Shown here: positions 51,498-52,351 of the stretch, piece by piece
Layout: every line of letters starts with the position of its first letter
How positions within the stretch are numbered: the first letter of the stretch is position 1
Source: Alphaproteobacteria bacterium
GTDB lineage: Bacteria; Pseudomonadota; Alphaproteobacteria; JANQMY01
NCBI GenBank assembly: GCA_028279895.1
Contig: JANQMY010000357.1
Coordinates: 1-52,351, forward strand
DNA length: 52,351 nucleotides
Direction: 5' to 3'
Program-made: the position numbers and the translations under genes
The notes under the pieces: model-generated
Databases searched by the model: none
What the model saw: only the letters and a program-made list of their open reading frames with translations
Told to the model about the DNA's origin: nothing

Positions 51498-52351
51498 CGG
51501 ACGACAAGGGCAGTTGTGTTCCCTTCGGGATGGCAAAGCCGCGCAAAAACTCTTGGGTATCCGACGGCGCCTTGCCTTCCCGCTGCACGCGGCGGATCGA
51601 CAATGTACCGCTCCCGCAGGCGACCGTCAGCGTATCGTCAAGCACCGTCCCCGGCGCAGCACTATTCTCATTACCGGGCACAGCCTCCAATACCTTTACA
51701 CGTTTACCCGCCACTTCGAACCAAGCGCCCGGCGCCGGCAACAAGCCGCGGATTTCGCAGTCGAGCTGCGCCGCCGGCTTCGACCAATCGATCCGTGCTT
51801 CGGCCTTGGAGATCTTCTCCGCATAGGTCACGCCCGCGTCACCTTGCGGTGTCGGCGCAAGACCGCCACGTTCAAGGGCTGCAAGTGCCCGCACCATGAG
51901 CGACGCGCCCACATGGGATAACGTGTCGTGCAATGCACCGGCGGTCGTGGCCGGGCCGATCGGTGTGCGCTCGGCGAGCAGGACAGGGCCGGTATCAAGA
52001 CCGCGCTCCATTTGCATGATCATCACACCGGTTTCTTTGTCGCCGGCCATAATCGCCCGCTGAATGGGCGCCGCCCCCCGCCATCGCGGCAACAACGAAG
52101 CGTGGAGGTTCAGACAGCCAAGGCGAGGCGCGTCGAGAATTCGTTTGGGAAGAATGAGTCCGTACGCCACCACCACCGCCACATCCAGAGACAGCGCTTC
52201 AAACTTTTCTTTTTCCTCGTCAGGCTTGAAGTTGACCGGCGTCCGCACGTCAAGGCCCGCCTGCTCCGCAAAGGCATGCACGGGCGATAGGTTTTGCTTT
52301 TGACCCCGCCCCGATTTGCGCGGCGGCTGCGTGTAGACCGCCGCCACCTCA
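51490..52351 (-). CDS. fmt: Methionyl-tRNA formyltransferase (3' part; N-terminus beyond the window)
   Basis: The frame is open to the right edge and lacks its true start. The fragment begins in [16 protein letters not shown], which in the family follows a short N-terminal strand. [20 protein letters not shown] with the catalytic Asn-His region, [20 protein letters not shown] and [20 protein letters not shown] in the C-terminal domain identify it. The enzyme formylates initiator Met-tRNA. Roughly the first 20 residues are missing. It is followed by truA (overlap of eight bases). Confidence 0.95.
   Translation of the reverse strand, partial: EVAAVYTQPPRKSGRGQKQNLSPVHAFAEQAGLDVRTPVNFKPDEEKEKFEALSLDVAVVVAYGLILPKRILDAPRLGCLNLHASLLPRWRGAAPIQRAIMAGDKETGVMIMQMERGLDTGPVLLAERTPIGPATTAGALHDTLSHVGASLMVRALAALERGGLAPTPQGDAGVTYAEKISKAEARIDWSKPAAQLDCEIRGLLPAPGAWFEVAGKRVKVLEAVPGNENSAAPGTVLDDTLTVACGSGTLSIRRVQREGKAPSDTQEFLRGFAIPKGTQLPLSSDA

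Noticed and set aside
1..52351. CRISPR array or rRNA operon.
   Set aside because: No regularly spaced repeats of the right length and no rRNA-like stretches were seen by eye.

Overview
The window joins an A+T-richer, mosaic mobile element (about 1 to 23,630) to a G+C-richer core chromosome (about 23,631 to 52,351) of an alphaproteobacterium. The order rpmH-rnpA-yidD-yidC-engB-argB, then a HAD nucleotidase, dapD, dapE, truA and fmt, together with DUF2336 and DUF1036 proteins, fits Alphaproteobacteria. Hyphomicrobiales or a relative is my best guess, but the genus cannot be read from this.

Element (1-23,630). The right border is a tRNA-Arg(ACG) gene on the minus strand (23,631-23,707). A large serine recombinase gene abuts it and reads into its antisense strand. 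The element carries a mobilization module: a MobC-like protein, a relaxase, a putative oriT and a VirD4-type coupling protein. No VirB-type secretion genes are visible, so it looks like an integrative mobilizable element rather than a self-transmissible ICE. Cargo from left to right: a transposase tail; a Fic AMPylase flanked by two imperfect repeats resembling a tRNA 3' end; a divergent pair made of a PycTM/DUF5706-like membrane protein and a 1126-residue protein with an N-terminal phosphoribosyltransferase-like motif and a C-terminal class III nucleotide-cyclase-like domain; a three-gene operon ending in a PemK/MazF toxin; an ankyrin-repeat protein; a small LuxR-type HTH protein; a ParB-fold/HEPN pair; a GIY-YIG nuclease; membrane proteins; and a small resolvase.

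Core chromosome (23,708-52,351). A lipoprotein, a DASS carboxylate transporter, a P1-family peptidase and a lipoprotein gamma-glutamyltransferase come first. A minus-strand trehalose cluster follows (otsB, GH15 hydrolase, otsA, glk). Then come an orphan ParA ATPase next to a small palindromic interspersed repeat, an orphan histidine kinase, and a DUF547/TVP38/flavin disulfide reductase operon. The rpmH-rnpA-yidD-yidC-engB-argB block has a clear promoter. It is followed by a DUF1036-PG_binding-DUF1036 protein, a DUF2336 protein, a HAD nucleotidase, dapD-dapE of lysine biosynthesis, a Yip1-like membrane protein, truA and the 3' part of fmt.

Most notable is the divergent pair at 2,077-6,043. It has the two parts of a Pycsar anti-phage system, but the cyclase is embedded in an unusually large protein with a phosphoribosyltransferase-like N-terminus. 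Second are a ParB-fold/HEPN pair and an apparently AUU-initiated small gene behind the coupling-protein gene.
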